DNA of 64,000 nucleotides from Alviniconcha marisindica (Eukaryota; Mollusca; Gastropoda; Provannidae). The stretch spans positions 45,001 to 109,000 of the forward strand of contig JABMCL010001471.1 in assembly GCA_018857735.1 (NCBI GenBank), in the 5' to 3' direction. The notes beneath the pieces were generated by a model that saw nothing but the letters and a program-made list of their open reading frames with translations, made no database searches and had not been told where the DNA came from. Below are positions 10,401-19,983 of the stretch, in pieces. The position numbers and the translations under genes are program-made. How positions within the stretch are numbered: position 1 is the first letter of the stretch; the number at the start of each line of letters is the position of its first letter.

Positions 10401-13400
10401 TCAGTCTCATGACTCACCATGACTGTATTCATCAAGAATGATTCCTGGTCAATACCATCTCCAGTCTCCGACTCGCGATTGATTTTGTGACCCGCAGTGA
10501 CCTATGTCATTAAGCAAGGTCCCTGCAGCAAGGCATTTAGAGGGTTGGCCACAAGAATCCAGCACCCTCTTTTCTTATCTCCAACAAAAGTATGTAGTTC
10601 TGGATGACAGCTCTAAACGTTTGTGGAACAAAAACCCTGCAAAGTGTTGGCAGGTCTTGTGTGAAGCTTAAAAGATGAGCAAAAAGACATAAAAATACAT
10701 TAATGCAGTGCAGACTCCTAGTGAACATTCAGTAACTTTGAAAAGTAAGCTAAAGACAAGGAGGATAAAGAAGAAGACCCCCCCCCCCCCCTCCCCCCAA
10801 CTAGACCCTCATTTGTTACTTGTTACATGCACAGCAGGACCTTCTTTTAAGACAAACCCCTGTAACAGTGGAACCTTCTCTTAAATTTAAGACAAACCCC
10901 TTTAACAAAACATTCTGCCTCAGACACTATGAATAAAATAACAATAACAGTAATTCTTATGAAGCACTTTTCTCAAATCACAGTGAAATTGACTGCGCTG
11001 TGCAAACAACTATTGACAAAAACAGTTCTACGCAATTCAACATCAAGGGAGATTTTGTTTTTTAAATTGCACCTATACTTCTTGTCTTTTTTGCATTTTT
11101 GAGGAAAAAATGTCAAACGAAACAGAGGCACAAGCCGGCATAATGAAACAGAAGCACAAGCCGGCACAAGGAAACAGAGGCAAGAGCTACACAGACACAA
11201 GCTTGGCTTACCCAGGCGACTGGTCACTCTCTGAACCGCGGGTGCGCAGACGTTTCGGGCCAGCCGAGAGCTGCATTGCGCTGTCTGTCAAACCAAGCAC
11301 AAATCGGACGTGAGAATGCATTTTAACACAACAGATAAAGGACGAGTTCAAAAATGACTGCTGTCGTAGGAAACTAACACAACGCTGAAACAATGACTGC
11401 TAGTGTTCTAAAATTCTTGCCAACATTCTTCTAAGCACTGGACAGGAAAACAACATAGCTCAACCAAAAACAGACAAACGATTTAGCTTTTCATTTCATT
11501 TTTCATTTTTAAGTGTCGTTTTGTAGCCTGATAAAGGGGACTGCCCCCAAAATTAGCATTTGGGTATTTGAATTTTAAAAAAAAGGTATCTGCATTATAT
11601 CTATGATCTTATCTTGTACTTATGTATTATGTATTATACCGAGTGTTATCTTACTGCTATCTTTTATGCAGTTGTAAGGTAAATTTCTATGTTATTCATA
11701 GACAATAAAATCTATGTATTCTGTATTCTGTAAATTTGCAGGTTGTGTTTTGTCCTAATAAATAGCATTCTTCTGAACCTTTCATGTGTTTGGATCTTGT
11801 TTGCAAGAATGAATGAAGGGAAATGGTTTTTAACACCCAGTCAATCATGACAGTTATATCACAGCGAAGATTTAAGAATAAATGAAGGAAGAAAACTGAT
11901 TTTTAACAACCATCAACCATGATGATTACATCAGTGAAAATTCAAGAATAAAGGCAATTGGTTTTTAACATCCAGCCAACCATGATGGTTACATCAAGGT
12001 GAAAATTCTAGAATGAAATTAATGCAATCATAATATACACAAAGAGCAAAACAACCACTAAACTGTTCATGTACAAATCTTACCCTTGCTGAAGTCTTTG
12101 TTGAACCACTGGTTTTTGTGGATATCAGCAATGGTGTAACGTTTGTCCGGTTTCTCTGTCAGCAGTCGTCGAAGCAGGCCTAGAACCCAGAGCACCCAAA
12201 TTACGTGCACAAACGAGAAAGGTCAGAAGAATGGACCATCAGCAGAAAAATGACAAGACTGAAAGAGCAAGACGACTAAAAATAAAAACGAGAGAGGAGA
12301 TAGGAAAGAAGAATCAAATGACAGCCCTGAGATTCCATACAGGAGGGAGAGGACATGAGACATTCCAGGCCCCTCTTCAGTTTTACCCAGAGTGAGAGTA
12401 TCGCTCCTATACTAACAGGAGAATGGACCATTAGCAGAAAAATGACAAGACTGAAGGAGCAAGAGGACCAGGCAGAAAAACAAGACAGGAGATAGGAAAG
12501 AGGAATCAAATGACAGCCCTGAGATTCCAGACAGGGGGAGGGCATCAGACATCACAGGCTTCCCTTTGGGGTCACCCCGAGTGAGACTATTTCCTCTACA
12601 CCAGTAATTACTGGGATATCATCAGATTGTCATCACCACCATCTTCCACATGCTCAGTCAGAGGCAGAGACTCACACAAGGCCAGGTTGTCGATCTTGTT
12701 CCAGGGCTTCTTCTCAATGTGACACTCCCGCCAGTCGATGTACTCTATACAAGCCAGTACCGCTGCATCCCACGGCAACTCTGAAAGCATCGTCACATTT
12801 TGTGGTCAGTTACTTAACTGATAAGTAACCCTAATCCTAACCTGGTTGACCACGAAGGTTGTATCAGGCTAAAAATGACCTTTATCAAATCAGAAGTGAA
12901 GATGAGTCCAAGTTTATGTCATGTCACTTTTGTTGAACGGGGAAGGCAGTTGGTTAGTTCCTGGATTTTAATGTCCTGTCAATCACACAGGATCACGTCA
13001 GAATGAGCAAAAACTGTTTTAAATCACACCTTTAAGAACCACATCAAGGCAAACAAAAAAGGTCATCAAATCACCTGGTTCACAGTTTCAGACACAACAA
13101 CAGTCAGTCCAAAATATCCAATTTATCTTTCACAGCCTTTAAAGACATCTGTCTCCTTCAGGAGGTGGAAATCATAAAATCTTGGCAGTAGGCAAAGCAC
13201 AAAAAAGCTATAATCTGACCAGTTCTAGGCTTAGATATTACACGAGCCTTTATGAGCTCTCTGTTTTAAATAGAGGAGGTATTAATTCCAAGGTTTGTGT
13301 AAACTAATCAGCACATACTAGGGGGAAAAAATCAGCAATTGGTCTTAGTCTTACGCTTGAATTTTTCCCCCCTAGGTTATGTACTTTCATCTAGCATGGG

Positions 13401-16400
13401 GGGCACATTGGGGTGGGGGGGTGGGGGGGGGGTAAAGAGTGCCAAAGCTAGAGAATTACATGAATCTGCCTGGCACGGTGAAAGTTTGTCGAATGCTATC
13501 TACTTGCCTTTGTCTACCATGGAAACGTGCCTTATTTGCATACCTTCAATCTTAATTGCCAATAATTCAAAAAAGTGCCTTTGTTAAGTGATACATTTGC
13601 CTGGAATAGCATGGAAACAAAGACATGCCTATTTGCATACCCTAAACCTTAACTGCCAATAACAATAAAAGATCTTTAAAAGTGCCTTAGTTATGTTACA
13701 CATTTGCCTGGAACAGTGGAAAGGCAAAGGAGACATGCTTTGGCTTACAAAACTTGCATACCTCCATCTTGAACAGAAACAGATGTGCCCTTATTTACAT
13801 ACCTCTGTCTTGCATGGGAATAAAGTGTTACACACCTTCATCCCTACTTACACATCTCTGTCTTGCATGGGAATAAAGTGTTACACACCTTCATCCCTAC
13901 TTACATACCTCTGTCTTGCATGGGAATAAAGTGTTACACACCTTCATCCCTACTTACACACCTCTGTCTTGCATGGGAATAAAGTGTTACACACCTTCAT
14001 CCCTACTTACATACCTCTGTCTTGCATGGGAATAAAGTGTTACACACCTTCATCCCTACTTACAACCTCTGTCTTGCATGGGAATAAAGTGTTACACACC
14101 TTTCACCCTACTTACATACCTCTGTCTTGCATGGGAATAAAGTGTTACACACCTTCATCCCTACTTACATACCTCTGTCTTGCACGGGAATAAAGTGTTA
14201 CACACCTTTATCCCTGCTTACACACCTCTGTCTTGCATGGGAATAAAGTGTTACACACCTTCATCCCTACTTACATACCTCTGTCTTGCATGGGAATAAA
14301 GTGTTACACACCTTCATCCCTACTTACATACCTGTCTTGCATGGGAATAAAGTGTTACACACCTTCATCCCTACTTACATACCCTGTCTTGCATGGGAAT
14401 AAAGTGTTACACACCTTCATCCCTACTTACATACCTCTGTCTTGCATGGGAATAAAGTGTTACACACCTTCATCCCTACTTACATACCTCTGTCTTGCAT
14501 GGGAATAAAGTGTTACAACCTTTACCCTACTTACATACCTCTGTCTTGCATGGGAATAAAGTGTTACACACCTTTACCCCTACTTACATACCTCTGTCTT
14601 GCATGGGAATAAAGAAATGTTCATATCATTACCCTATTACAACCCTTGATGGGAATGTGTACACATTTACCTCTAACCTCTTGCATGGGAATAAAGAAGT
14701 GTTACACACCTTTATCCCTACTCACATACCTCTGTCTTGCATGGGAATAAAGAAGTGTTACACATCTTTACCCCTACTTACATACCTCTGTCTTGCATGG
14801 GAATAAAGTGTTACACACCTTTACCCCTACTTACATACCTCTGTCTTGCATGGGAATAAAGAAGTGTTACACACCTTTATCCAGAGGCAACAGACTTACA
14901 GAGGAGTGCCTTGGGTTACAGACTTTATTTTGTTTGTTTGTTTGTTAGTACCTCTTTGTCCCTTGTGGGAAATTTGGAACGCCTTACACACCTTTACCTG
15001 GCTAAGGCACAGCAGCGGCAAGAGCAGCACTACCCATTCTTATCAGTGTGTGCAGTATTTTATTTTCGTGTGTTCAAACAATGGTATGGCTGCCAGTGTT
15101 TGGGATTTTTAACATGCGCCCACATGTTGATGCATGTGATTGAAAATGAGTGCTGTACGGACTCCGTAAGAGAGTCTGCACTGGGAAAAAAATCACTTGC
15201 CGCACTGGGGATTCAAACCCGTGTCAGTATTGCACCTGGCTTTTCAGTCAGATGCTCCACCAACTGAGCTATCCTGGCCCCATACCAGTAGCAGTAGCAC
15301 GTAAAAGACCCCGGTCGTTCTGCCAAAAGTGCAAGTAGCAGGTTACAGCTAAACACGCACACACCTTACGTATGTGGCTTTGCATGAAGTGACATGGTGC
15401 ATGGTTGTGTGGTGTACACAGAACGCGCCGAGATGGCAGCAGTTTCATGTGGCACCAGCCATGCCCGCGCTGTAACTACACCACTTCGGTGTATATTCAA
15501 AAACGCGCTATAAAAAGCTAGTCACTCATGTAGAATCACATGCGAGCGCAGTGAGTCTGCTGTAGAGCGGAGAATAGCGCCATATAAAAGCGATCAATAA
15601 TAATATATATGCAAATGAGGATGCGCTGCACACCTTTCTCTAGGAAGGCAATGAAGATGTGTCACGGTCACATACCTCCCCCTAGCATGGCCACCAGAAC
15701 AATGCCGCAGGACCATATATCTGCCGGCTCGGCTTTGTACGGCTTGTTGTTCACCACCTCGGGAGCCAGGTAAGGAGCTGAGCCACACAGCCTCTCCAGG
15801 AGGCGCCACTTCCCCTGGTAGCGGAAAATGGTGGCTAGGCCAAAGTCGGCAATTTTCAAATCATCTGAATGGACAGAAGAATGGCTGGATGTATTTTGCA
15901 TCAAGAAAAAACAACAACAAAAAACACCCAATCATGACTGTTAGCATTCTGCAAGATTCAAACACATAAAAGGTATTTTTTTTTAAACACTATAAAACTA
16001 TTTATTTAAATTATTATCACAAAATTGTGTGCCATGAAAACATTCCCAGTTGAGGTAATGAAACCAAGCAACGTGTGAACCCCCCTCCCCCTCCCTCCCC
16101 CCCAAATAAAACAACCTTATATTAATGCAGGGGAATAATGAAAATATACATTGCATAACAATAACTTGACAGAATTCAGATTTACACTCGTGAATCCAAC
16201 AATTATGAGAATATTAATGTTCCACAAGAAGGCACAAAATGTATGACCCCCCCCCCCCCCACACACACACACACACCCCACTTGCTTATGCATCAGTAAT
16301 GCTGTGGAAGCTACAGAATCATACTTTTTGTTTGCCCGCAATAATGATGTTGTGTACTAATGATGTGTTGTTCACACTCCTTGGACAGCATGTTACTGTG

Positions 16401-19400
16401 TGTTCTGTTCTGTGTCACTGTCGGTGACGACACATACCATTCTGATCCAAGAGCAGGTTCTCAGGTTTGATGTCTCTGTGAGCGATGCCCTTGCTGTGCA
16501 AATATTCCTATAAAAAAAAAGAACCAAATATTCCAATCAAAAACATAACCAAATATTCCTGTCAAAAACATAACCAAATATTCCTATTAAAAAGCAGAAC
16601 CAAATATTCCTATTAAAAACAACCAAATATTCATGTCAAAAACAGAACCAAATATTCCTATCAAAAACGGAACCAATTATTCCTACCAAAAACAGAACCA
16701 AATATTCCTATCAAAAACAGAACCAAATATTCCTATCACAAAAACAGAACCAAATATTCCTATCCAAAATTGAAAGATTTGCAAAATATGTTTCCTAAAG
16801 GGGTCAGCTCACCAAGTTTATGTTTAACAACCCTAAACAAGGTCAATGGAAATGTTTCTAGTGAGCCAGGGATGCACAAATAAACTCAACATACACCCAA
16901 CACTTGCAGTTGAAAGGACCATTAAACAACAACAAAATGTTTTATATAAGTATAATAAGATTCAGGAGTGAACTGTTTATTTATTTAATTTTTTATGCTA
17001 AATTATGATATCAGAGCACATGCAAAATTTCAAGATGATATCTTAAATACTTTATGAGATAAACCCACTAATTAAATCAAAACAAAATGACGCAGAGGAC
17101 CTACCAGTCCATCAATCAACTGACGGAAGTACTTCTGTGCTTCAGCTTGCGGCATCCCAACATCCGGTTCTGTAGACACACAGTGAGTCATATTTATTTT
17201 ACAAATAAGGTGTGTGTTGTGAGTGTGCATGGGTGTTGGTGAGTGTGTCAAGAAAACATCGATAAAATAAAATGTTATGAGTGTGCATGGGTGACGGCGA
17301 GTGCATTAACAAAACATGGATCAAGCAAAGTGTGTTGCGAGTGTGCATGGGTGTTGGGGAGTGTGTCAACAAAACATGGATCAAATGTGTTATGAGTGTG
17401 CATGGATGATGGCGAGTGCACTAACAAAACATGGATCAAATAAAGTGTGTGTTGCGAGTGTGCATAGGTGATAGTGAGTGCGTTAACAAAACATGGATCA
17501 GCTATGGACTGGGTTTGTATTGGACTCAAGAGGCTAGGGACTGGATGCCTGGATTGGACTCCAGTCAGGGCAAAAATGGTTTGCTTTCATGACCACTTGT
17601 GATTTTGTAGACACTACAGATACAGATTAATAATTATGATTACTGGGTTCCATAATGCACACTGACAGCCGAGTCTCACCAATTCTATCGAAGAGTTCAC
17701 CACCGCTGGCGTACTCCAGGAAGAGGTACTGTACCTCCCCCTCCTTCCTCACTCCGTAGAACTTGATGACGTTCTGGTGTGTGATCATGCGGTGAATGCA
17801 CACCTGCAAAACAGTCACACAGCATTATACCATAGTATATATATATATATAAATCATTAGTAATATTACTAACACTGTAACAGTAATACTGAAAAAATAT
17901 CCAAACCATTTACTCTTTAGTGTTTCCACGTTGCTACAGATGCTGTAGTCAAGGTGGGGTTAACTTTTGTGGTACCTTGCATTTACTCGCATGCCAGGTG
18001 AGTTACCAATACCATAGACTATGGTAACTCTCACCTGGCTGATAGGTGATTCAGATCTTTGTTGTTGTGTTCATGTTGTCTTTTGAGCACTAAGTAAGTA
18101 CTCCTTTTGTTTGTTGAATATCGGCATGACTAAAATAAAGAAAATGACTGCAACAACAACGAAAAGTTAAGGGCAGAAGGTATCAGGAATTATATGCTAA
18201 CATAACACTTGACATCATATTGTGATGGTGGAAGAGCAAAAAAACAAAACAAAAAACAAACAACATGACACACACACACACTAAACCATGGTAATGCAGC
18301 AAACACAAAAACAGGAAGAGTACGGGCACTTACGCTGTTATGGTGACCTGATGTGATAAAAATGAAATGGTTGTGTGCGCATGGGTGTGTGCACATGCAT
18401 GCCTACAGGCGCATGAATACGTGAGACAAAATCACAAGCTTACTAGCACTGTCACTGGCAAGGCAATGAACAAGACCATGGGTGTGTTCAAACTGATGTT
18501 GTTTAAACCACAGCATGACCCCCACATAATCTATACGTTTTTATCCAGGCAAGGTAACCTGAATTTCCTGCACAGAATAATGACAAATCGGTACATCACT
18601 ACATGCATAAAAAAACACAGATGCAATACCTGTATGAAATTATGTACCTGTATGCAGGTCGGTAAAATTCACAGATATAATACCCATACGCAGATCTGTA
18701 GAAAACACAGATGCAATACCTGCACGGAATTATGTACCTGCATGCAGGTCTGTACCACTGGGTGACTAACTTATAAGTTAAGACTCCACTGGAGGTGAGG
18801 GCTACCTCTTTGCGAACGTCGTCCCAAACAGCAGCCTTTTCCCCATTTGTGTCGATGATTTTTACGGCTACAGCTTCCCCCGTCTTGACGTTGTAGGCAA
18901 GCTTCACCCTGCAACAAAACAGAGAAAAATCTATACATGTAGAATATCGTACTAACTCCCCAAAGCCAACTTCTGAGGCAAGCACTGACGATACTGCATG
19001 TATGAGCTCTATATAAAACAATCAACAACATACCCTCCATAAGTGCTTTTCTTGACTCAAGCACAAATGACACTGTATTTCAGACTTCTTTACTGACTTT
19101 AGACTCAAATACAGATAAGAGTACACTACCAAAAACAAAAAAACGCCCAAACAGTATGAGTAAACATTTCCAGCTCACTCTCCATACATGCCTTTCTTGA
19201 TACAAGCACAAATGATACTGCATTTCCAACCTATTTACCCTCAAATACAGATAGAAGTACACTAAAATAATAATTTAAAAAAAAATGCCCAAATTATACA
19301 AGCAAACAGGTCCAGCTCACCCAACGTAAGTGCCTTTCTTGACATAAGCACAAACGATACTGTACTTACTCCCCGTATGCACCTTCCCCGAGTGTCTGCA

Positions 19401-19956
19401 CAAACTCCCAGTCTTTGACGAAGAACGTTGCCCTTCCAACAGAAGCAGCTGGACTTCCAATTCCAGCATCTGCATCGCCAACTCTCTTCGCAGGAGCCGC
19501 TGGGGAACGTCCCTCCTGTGTTTTGTTTTTGGCTACCTCCTCGGCGCTCGTTTTTCTTTTCGCTGATTCTGTGCAAGGTCGGGGAGCACCAGCAGCAGCA
19601 TCATTACGTTCACTTTTGCCCACACCTGCAGCCCCCGTTTTACCTGTGCCACCGTCAGTTCTGGTCATCAGACTGTGTATGCTCTGGGAGTTTGGGGTTG
19701 AGTGGGATTTTCCCAGTCCCCCGCTTTTGGGCAACTCTGGTTTTAAAGCGTTTGAAATTGACGGATCGTTTTCTGTCCCAGCCCCTGGTTGAGCTGTAGG
19801 TGACAGGCCAGCGCGAGTGTCAGGATCTGATGGGAGTAGTCTTTCATTTGTTGGTCCGGACTTGCTGCAGGAGACTTTCATGCTCTCCCCTTCGACAGGC
19901 CCGACTTGAATGGCCTCCATGGACCCAGTCAGCGTGGTGGAGAGTAGGCCTGACAT
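7346..19956 (-). CDS. CHEK1: Serine/threonine-protein kinase CHK1 (complete, 13 coding exons, 643 aa)
   Basis: Checkpoint kinase acting downstream of ATR in the nucleus to restrain CDC25 and cell-cycle entry. Join (minus, 5' to 3'): 19956-19370, 18908-18806, 17803-17680, 17169-17105, 16507-16438, 15864-15676, 12780-12676, 12179-12084, 11284-11212, 10128-9948, 8805-8674, 7991-7890, 7450-7346. All introns are GT-AG, the phases close, and the total is 1932 nt. Seen in the protein: G-loop LGEGAYGE (about 189-196), VAVK lysine K212, [16 protein letters not shown] hinge, HRDIKPEN (D305), DFG (D323), APE, SQ sites including ISFSQP (S509, equal to human S345), then the C-terminal KA1-like domain (RRMTRFF to FKRHFIRIR). 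The vertebrate protein is ~476 aa. The excess is almost all an N-terminal Ser/Thr/Ala/Gly-rich extension. An in-frame TAA lies 15 nt before the chosen ATG, and there is no Met at the canonical start. Confidence 0.97.
7516..7700 (+). repeat. TG/CA microsatellites in CHK1 intron 12
   Basis: (TG)n at about 7520-7568 and (CA)n at about 7650-7700. A further TG-rich block lies at about 8097-8220. Confidence 0.9.
7890..7991 (-). CDS. CHEK1: CHK1 exon 12: KA1-like domain
   Basis: It encodes [20 protein letters not shown] then [14 protein letters not shown]. Acceptor TTTTCAG, donor AAG|GTGAAT. Confidence 0.96.
8360..8680 (+). repeat. Degenerate tandem copies reaching the exon 11 donor
   Basis: Blocks with caaagctgttcaatgta, tctcaccaca and tgcgacgagctt (8645-8690) are echoed upstream at about 8385-8430 and 8505-8560 (ctattcaatctgatgtatct, caccacgtgtgacaagctgc). 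The real donor region of exon 11 (8670-8695) is the terminal copy. About three copies, unit ~135 bp. Confidence 0.7.
8674..8805 (-). CDS. CHEK1: CHK1 exon 11: start of KA1-like domain
   Basis: It encodes [20 protein letters not shown] to [12 protein letters not shown]. Acceptor GTTGTGCAG is the terminal copy of the 8806-9180 array. Donor GTG|GTGAGA. Confidence 0.95.
8806..9180 (+). repeat. Minisatellite, ~34-bp unit, seeded on the CHK1 exon 11 acceptor
   Basis: About ten degenerate copies of acaacatgggaaacagtcc and atttgaaaactgt. On the minus strand each carries TTTCCCATGTTGT.CAG-like text. The genuine acceptor at 8806-8815 is the first copy. Confidence 0.85.
9181..9464. other. CHK1 intron 10 stretch without a recognised feature
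   Basis: Intronic sequence between the exon 11 acceptor array and the exon 10 donor array. I see no exon or repeat family in it. Confidence 0.5.
9465..9965 (+). repeat. Minisatellite, ~50-bp unit, seeded on the CHK1 exon 10 donor
   Basis: Nine degenerate copies contain gatcttacctgtgacaatga, tggggttccattcaattacc and tagtctgag. Minus-strand reading gives GGAACCCCATCATTGTCACAG|GTAAGATC, against the real exon end GGAACTCC..TCGCAG|GTAAGAGC. Each copy holds ~25 nt of exon 10, the donor and ~25 nt of intron. Confidence 0.92.
9948..10128 (-). CDS. CHEK1: CHK1 exon 10: SQ/TQ regulatory segment
   Basis: It encodes [12 protein letters not shown] to [19 protein letters not shown] and GTPSSSQ. S509 in ISFSQP matches the ATR-phosphorylated S345 of human CHK1. 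Acceptor TTCGACAG|C was chosen by phase. Donor CAG|GTAAGA is the last copy of the 9470-9965 array. Confidence 0.93.
10129..10345. other. CHK1 intron 9 stretch
   Basis: Contains a short (TA)n at about 10185-10201. No exon recognised. Confidence 0.5.
10346..10520. repeat. Possible short inverted-repeat element in CHK1 intron 9
   Basis: atgaactaggtcacagcggg near 10358-10378 is complementary to cccgcagtgacctatgtcat near 10491-10510. Shorter internal repeats (tcatgagactga / tcagtctcatga, 10377-10412) also pair. Arms ~22 bp. Confidence 0.5.
10521..11205. repeat. Dispersed repeat also present at 35530-35930, with poly-C
   Basis: Blocks such as taa.aattcttatgaagc..ctt, ctgcactgt.caaac and the later ggacaggaaaacaacagagc / tcaacca text (11440-11470) recur in the same order at 35530-35750. 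A poly-C run lies at 10779-10798. Confidence 0.55.
11212..11284 (-). CDS. CHEK1: CHK1 exon 9: linker
   Basis: It encodes [20 protein letters not shown] then DQSPG, matching the AKRPRVTSGG..SES linker of vertebrate CHK1. Acceptor TTTGACAG, donor CTGG|GTAAGC. The acceptor was chosen because only it keeps the phase with exon 8. Confidence 0.88.
11395..11800 (+). repeat. Dispersed repeat, second half (shared with 35695-35930)
   Basis: Shared blocks: ggacaggaaaacaacatagc, tttaagtgtcgttttgtagc, aaaggggactgcccc.aaaat, ttgcag.ttgtg, cctaataaat.agc.ttct and cctttcatgtgtttggat. It may be the 3' tail of a retroelement, but no coding part is seen. Confidence 0.6.
11810..12010 (+). repeat. Three degenerate ~70-bp tandem copies in CHK1 intron 8
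   Basis: Copies share gaatgaaggg, tggtttttaacacccagtca and atcatgacagttatatca-like text at about 11805, 11870 and 11940. Confidence 0.65.
12084..12179 (-). CDS. CHEK1: CHK1 exon 8: end of kinase domain
   Basis: It encodes [20 protein letters not shown] then [12 protein letters not shown]. Acceptor GTTCTAG, donor AAGG|GTAAGA. Confidence 0.95.
12218..12600 (+). repeat. ~197-bp tandem duplication in CHK1 intron 7
   Basis: aatggaccatcagcagaaaa, atgacaagactga..gagcaa, gagataggaaagaagaatca and aatgacagccctgagattcc occur at 12230-12345 and again at 12422-12530. Confidence 0.88.
12676..12780 (-). CDS. CHEK1: CHK1 exon 7
   Basis: It encodes [19 protein letters not shown] to [11 protein letters not shown]. 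Acceptor CTTTCAG, donor TTGT|GTGAGT. Confidence 0.96.
12781..13425. other. CHK1 intron 6 stretch without a recognised feature
   Basis: Intronic sequence between exon 7 and the 13440-14890 array. It ends at a G-rich run (13410-13435). I recognise no element. Confidence 0.5.
13440..14890 (+). repeat. Minisatellite, ~53-bp unit, >20 copies, probably seeded on the CHK1 exon 6 donor
   Basis: The unit contains acttacatacctctgtcttg, catgggaataaagtgttaca and caccttcatccct. It is tight at 13790-14600 and degenerate at the edges. Minus-strand text CATGCAAGACAGAG|GTATGTAAG resembles the real exon 6 edge CATGCTAGGGGGAG|GTATGTGAC (15665-15690). SINE material at 14940-15600 now separates array and exon. 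Confidence 0.85.
14940..15281 (-). mobile_element. tRNA-derived SINE, family B (minus strand)
   Basis: The tRNA-like head is at 15281-15207 on the minus strand: ggggccaggatagctcagtt carries a Pol III A box and gggtttgaatcccc a B box. The body toward 14940 shares caagagcagc.ctacccatt, cagtgtgtgcagtatttt, tggctgccagtgtttgggat and aacatgcgc with 44110-44580. Confidence 0.82.
15282..15600 (+). mobile_element. SINE family A, 5'-truncated copy
   Basis: It shares agtagcacgtaaaagaccc, caggttacagct.aacacgc, ttacgtatgtggctttgcat, gaagtgacatggtgcatggt, acgcgccgagatggcag.agt and the tail atataaaagcgatcaataa with the full copy at 32717-33616. It directly abuts the SINE-B head, forming a composite. Confidence 0.85.
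15676..15864 (-). CDS. CHEK1: CHK1 exon 6: activation segment
   Basis: It encodes [19 protein letters not shown] through [26 protein letters not shown] and AMLGG. The DFG and APE motifs are intact. Acceptor CCATTCAG, donor GGAG|GTATGT. Confidence 0.97.
15960..16430. other. CHK1 intron 5 stretch with poly-C and CA runs
   Basis: C-rich runs at 16081-16101 and 16245-16260 are followed by (CA)n to 16275. No exon or dispersed element recognised. Confidence 0.55.
16438..16507 (-). CDS. CHEK1: CHK1 exon 5: catalytic loop
   Basis: It encodes [20 protein letters not shown] then DQN, with catalytic D305. Acceptor TTTTTATAG|GAATATT is the first copy of the 24-26 bp array at 16499-16770. Donor AATG|GTATGT. 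Confidence 0.96.
16499..16770 (+). repeat. Minisatellite, ~24-26 bp unit, seeded on the CHK1 exon 5 acceptor
   Basis: About ten copies of accaaatattcctatcaaaaa plus cag. The minus strand reads TTTTTGATAG|GAATATTTGG, matching the real acceptor TTTTTATAG|GAATATTTGC at 16499-16515. Every copy keeps the AG|GAATATTTG core or a near form. Confidence 0.93.
16771..17100. other. CHK1 intron 4 remainder
   Basis: AT-rich intronic sequence with no recognised element. Confidence 0.5.
17105..17169 (-). CDS. CHEK1: CHK1 exon 4
   Basis: A short exon (65 nt) encoding [19 protein letters not shown] then DGL. It is found by continuity with exons 3 and 5. Acceptor GTCTACAG, donor CTG|GTAGGT. Confidence 0.95.
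17200..17510 (+). repeat. Minisatellite, ~60-bp unit, about 5 copies (CHK1 intron 3)
   Basis: The unit contains gcgagtgtgcatgggtgttg, gagtgtgtcaacaaaacatg and gatcaaataaagtgtgt. It starts ~30 bp from the exon 4 acceptor, but I cannot align the unit with the exon edge. Confidence 0.88.
17680..17803 (-). CDS. CHEK1: CHK1 exon 3: hinge
   Basis: It encodes [17 protein letters not shown] to GGELFDRI (residues 231-271), nearly identical in pattern to vertebrate CHK1. Acceptor TTTTGCAG, donor ATTG|GTGAGA. Confidence 0.97.
17940..18125. repeat. Diverged short copy of the foldback family
   Basis: Blocks ggtaccttgcatttactcgc, atgccaggtgagttacc, ggtaactctcacctggc and aggtgattcagatctttgtt are shared with the 27754-28159 foldback. 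Only the inner arm pair and one outer arm remain. Confidence 0.75.
18130..18585. other. CHK1 intron 2 stretch
   Basis: Holds a (CA)n at about 18268-18282. No exon or element family recognised. Confidence 0.5.
18590..18765 (+). repeat. Degenerate ~60-bp tandem repeat in CHK1 intron 2
   Basis: Copies contain aacacagatgcaatacctg, cacggaattatgtacctg and catgcaggtctgta. Three copies. Confidence 0.75.
18806..18908 (-). CDS. CHEK1: CHK1 exon 2: VAVK lysine
   Basis: It encodes [19 protein letters not shown] to VRKE (residues 197-230) with the ATP-anchoring lysine K212. Acceptor GTTGCAG|G, donor GAG|GTAGCC (weak +3 to +6). Confidence 0.95.
19020..19365 (+). repeat. Degenerate ~120-bp tandem repeat upstream of CHK1 exon 2
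   Basis: Text like cataagtgcctttcttgaca, caagcacaaatgatactg and caaacaggtccagctcaccc occurs at about 19040, 19190 and 19325. The last copy abuts the exon 1 donor at 19364-19369 (gatactgtacttactcc). This may be another exon-edge array of about three copies. Confidence 0.65.
19370..19956 (-). CDS. CHEK1: CHK1 exon 1 (coding): N-terminal extension and G-loop
   Basis: It encodes residues 1-195 and two bases of codon 196. Residues 1-~173 are low-complexity (Ser, Thr, Pro, Ala, Gly, Lys) with SQ and TQ dipeptides (NSQSIH, NKTQEG). Kinase homology starts at [19 protein letters not shown]. Donor GGGGA|GTAAGT. A possible 5'UTR acceptor (TTGTGCAG) places the exon's 5' edge near 19983. Confidence 0.95.
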
Positions 19957-19983
19957 CCTCTGCCAGGGTTAGGGTTCGATCCT

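Noticed and set aside
13693..14806. Plus-strand frames with repeated [13 protein letters not shown]
   Set aside because: Translation of the 53-bp minisatellite inside CHK1 intron 6, antisense to the gene.
15207..15281. Possible functional tRNA gene on the minus strand
   Set aside because: It heads a SINE family seen again at 44501-44580; stem pairing is imperfect.
19960..19980. Telomere-like CCCTAACCCT upstream of CHK1
   Set aside because: Only about one and a half units; chance occurrence.
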